Source: Triplophysa rosa (Eukaryota; Chordata; Actinopteri; Cypriniformes; Nemacheilidae). From it: a stretch of DNA of 64,000 nt. Every line of letters begins with the position of its first letter. Position 1 is the stretch's first letter. The stretch covers positions 20,789,908-20,853,907 of the forward strand of contig NC_079904.1 in NCBI RefSeq assembly GCF_024868665.1, written 5' to 3'. Shown here piece after piece: positions 61,749 through 64,000 of the stretch. The position numbers and the translations under genes are program-made. The notes beneath the pieces were generated by a model, which was not told the DNA's origin, did not search any database, and worked only from the letters and a program-made list of their open reading frames with translations.

Positions 61749-62319
61749 ACACTGCTGGCAGCAGCGACGTCTGTGTCCGTACCATTCTTATCAATGACAG
61801 CTTAATCTCGTATCTCCCTGCTCCTAAATTATAAACCTTGTATCTCCGATTAAACATGGTTTTGGGGACATGTTGTGTTAATGTTGGTACACAACAGTAT
61901 ATGATAGCAATATAAGGTATAATACCAACTTTAACGATACAATGTTTAATACAGTTTTTTTCAACTGCTTACACACAAAATGTTTACTTGTCACACAATT
62001 TCTGAAACCTGACACTCAAACACCAGAACCACACACCAAATCGGCAAAACCATACACTAATTCTCGACCTTTGACTAAGTTTTCAGTTTCATAAAACACT
62101 TTTTGCAAAACACAACACACAATTCTCTACGTAACACACAAAAATCTTACAGGAAGTATATTGATTTCCTTTATCAAACACAACCAATCAAAATGCCACA
62201 CTAATTCCTCAGTGCCTCACACTAACTCCTCACATGTGCAAACACACATTGCTTTACTTAACACCAACCAATCAGGAGGCCTATAAATAGGCCAAGAGTC
62301 AAGTTATAGGTTTTGAACA

Positions 62320-62590
62320 ATGGATGCGAACAATGTAGACAGAGTAAGGGGAGTTGGAGGGAGAGCCAGAGGACGAGGCAGAGTTCGAATTAGAGGAGGA
62401 CGAGTTGGGAGAGGAAGAGGAGGATGACAAGTGGTCTCGAATGAGATTAGGGCCACAGTCATTGATCATGTGATAAACCACAGTTTACTGTAACAAAGAG
62501 AGAGGCTGTACAGAGAGTCCAGCCCAATTTGAGTCGATTTACAATGGCAGGTATAATTCGAACCTTTAGAAATGAGAACAGGCATGTAAC
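62320..62590 (+). pseudogene. IS630-like transposase exon 1, degenerate copy 2
   Basis: Same organisation as the copy at 58939: an ATG, Arg/Gly-rich residues (GRARGRGR and GRVGRGRGG), then VSNEIRATVIDHVINH. An in-frame TGA at codon 36 and a frameshift after VINH kill it. About 370 bp upstream, a terminus tacagttttt...caactgcttacacac (near 61950) fits the element's left end. Confidence 0.7.
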
Positions 62591-62650
62591 AATCTACTGT
62601 TATGTACACATGTTCTAATGCACACAAACAGTAGGCTATAATACACATAC

Positions 62651-62926
62651 AGTGGGGCAAAAAAGTATTTAGTCAGCCACCAATTGTGCAAGTTCTCCCA
62701 CTTAAAAAGATGAGAAAGGCCTGTAATTTTCATCATAGGTACACTTCAACTATGAGAGACAGAATGTCTGAATCACATTGTCTGATTTTTAAAGAATTTA
62801 TTTGCAAATTATGGTGGAAAATAAGTATTTGGTCACCTACAAAAAAGCAAGATTTCTGGCTCTCACAGACCTGTAACTTCTTCTTTAAGAGGCTCCTCTG
62901 TCCTCCACTCGTTACATGTATTACAG
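62651..62926. mobile_element. Tc1-like transposon end
   Basis: Begins TACAGTGGGGCAAAAAAGTA and includes agtcagccaccaattgtgca and ggtggaaaataagtatttgg, the well-known inverted-repeat region of a Tc1-type element of fish. Only one end is present and no transposase follows. The TA at the start fits the TA target of the superfamily. Confidence 0.75.
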
Positions 62927-63534
62927 TTTTTTACGATTGCTTAAGCACAATTTTGAAAACAGGGCCCGGTTTGTCAAAACACTACACACAATTAACACAA
63001 CCCTACACTAAAGTAGCACAACACTTCAGATCATTTGCAAAATGGAACACTTTTGTCAAAACTATCCACAACTTTTTAAAAACAATATTTTGTTACCATA
63101 CGAAACACACACATTTCATATGACTTTAATCTTTTTGAACCAGTTACACACTGCTGTTGCTAACCTAAAACACTTTTAGCAAGTCTCATTCTCAGTGATT
63201 AGAGTACTGTAAATGAAGTACACAGAGAAAGTGCAACTATACAATAGTTCACCAAACACTACACAAGACCAATGCTGCAGACTGAGGAAAATATCATAGA
63301 TTTCTCTCCATATACCCAAATCAGTCAACATGGAGAATCACAACAAAACATGTCCCAGTTGTCATGCTACTACAGTAGTGTGCATAACACTGTTAGCTCA
63401 GCAAACAACAGACAAACATAAAATACTGTATCCAGTACAGGTTACAATTACAGTAAATAACAACAATAACAACCATAAAAAATAATCTGAAAAAAAACTG
63501 ACAATATTGTACAGAAAATACTACAGTAAACATA

Positions 63535-63665
63535 CTATACATTATCTCTTCGCCTAGCTGGATCTGGCCAGAGAATTTCATCAACATCACAAGCAATATC
63601 CTCATTAGCAAGACAACGCGGGAAGAATGGTCTTGAATGTCGAATCCATCCTTGCACAGCTGACA
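63535..63665 (-). pseudogene. IS630-like transposase C-terminus, copy 3
   Basis: On the minus strand it reads AVQGWIRHSRPFFPRCLANE, then DIACDVDEILWPDPARRRDNV and a stop. I recognise this as the C-terminal end of the same fish transposase family. The preceding DDE residues are not visible before the frame turns unrelated. It faces the two plus-strand copies. The stretch near 62934 (acagttttttacgattgctt) resembles this family's terminus. Confidence 0.65.
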
Positions 63666-64000
63666 AAACAGTGAGGCGATTTGTCAATAGGAGGCGATGT
63701 AAAAAATATGGCATCCTCTGCACCTTTGGCCCAATTTCGTAAAAGTGTACTATTTTCTGCAAAAATACGGAACAGGTAAAAAAGGCTACAAATGCACATT
63801 TGTAAACTTGATAATCACAAATTTGAGGGTGTACACATGCTACAGTTTACTGGATACAGAATAGTGAAATTTCTCTCATATAAAGTGTGTACTGTGATTA
63901 TACTGTCTATAATGTTTACTGTAAGTAGTATAAAGCGCAGTAGATGATTCTAGGATGCACACTTACCTGTGCTCCTATTGATATTATCCTGAGATTCTGG

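Noticed and set aside
62686..63123. Plus-strand ORF of 145 codons
   Set aside because: It runs across a Tc1-like terminal repeat and the terminus of another element; non-coding repeat sequence read by chance.
63963..64000. Possible exon ending at a GTAAGT donor on the minus strand at the right edge
   Set aside because: Only about 12 codons are visible (ending AGCACAG before GTAAGT); too short to assign, and it could belong to a transposon.

Overview
This is a piece of vertebrate nuclear DNA, almost certainly from a teleost fish and probably a cyprinid. The genes are split by GT-AG introns, the non-coding DNA is AT-rich, and the background is dominated by DNA transposons and MITEs (hAT, Tc1/mariner and palindromic families). 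There are lesser amounts of an L2/CR1-type LINE, tRNA-derived SINEs and a Gypsy-like LTR family. No bacterial, CRISPR or plasmid features are present. The species assignment is inference from gene and repeat style only.

Three protein-coding genes can be built exon by exon, all on the minus strand. (1) ccdc85c (coiled-coil domain-containing 85C): exon 1 at 40192-40891 and exon 2 at 8994-9073, joined in frame across a 31.1 kb intron; later exons lie beyond the left edge. (2) and (3) Two tandem copies of cyp46a1 (cholesterol 24-hydroxylase, P450 family 46). Copy A is at 43275-48992 and copy B at 51398-54780. Each has 15 exons, all with consensus splice sites and in frame, predicting 505 and 510 residues. 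A tRNA-Thr(TGT) gene sits at 42245-42317 between ccdc85c and copy A.

Layout: 1-8993 is ccdc85c intron 2 (hAT MITEs, a long fold-back MITE, a broken LINE). 9074-40191 is ccdc85c intron 1, with several non-autonomous hAT elements bounded by exact 8 bp target-site duplications, a SINE pair, a deletion-derivative hAT transposase and palindromic MITEs. 40192-43274 holds ccdc85c exon 1, its likely 5' region and the tRNA. 43275-54780 is the cyp46a1 pair. 54781-64000 is intergenic and very repeat-rich: a solo LTR, a 5' LTR plus gag remnant with a proline-rich minisatellite tail, three pieces of an intron-containing Tc1/mariner-like transposase family, a tandem 190 bp duplication and Tc1-type ends.

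How the genes relate: CYP46A1 and CCDC85C are near neighbours in mammals (from memory), so the window looks like a conserved block in which cyp46a1 duplicated in tandem. The two copies share a promoter-proximal block and are almost identical around exons 5-8, yet differ elsewhere, which suggests gene conversion. I found no evidence of a wholly new biological system. The most interesting items are the mosaic P450 duplication and the nested transposon junctions.
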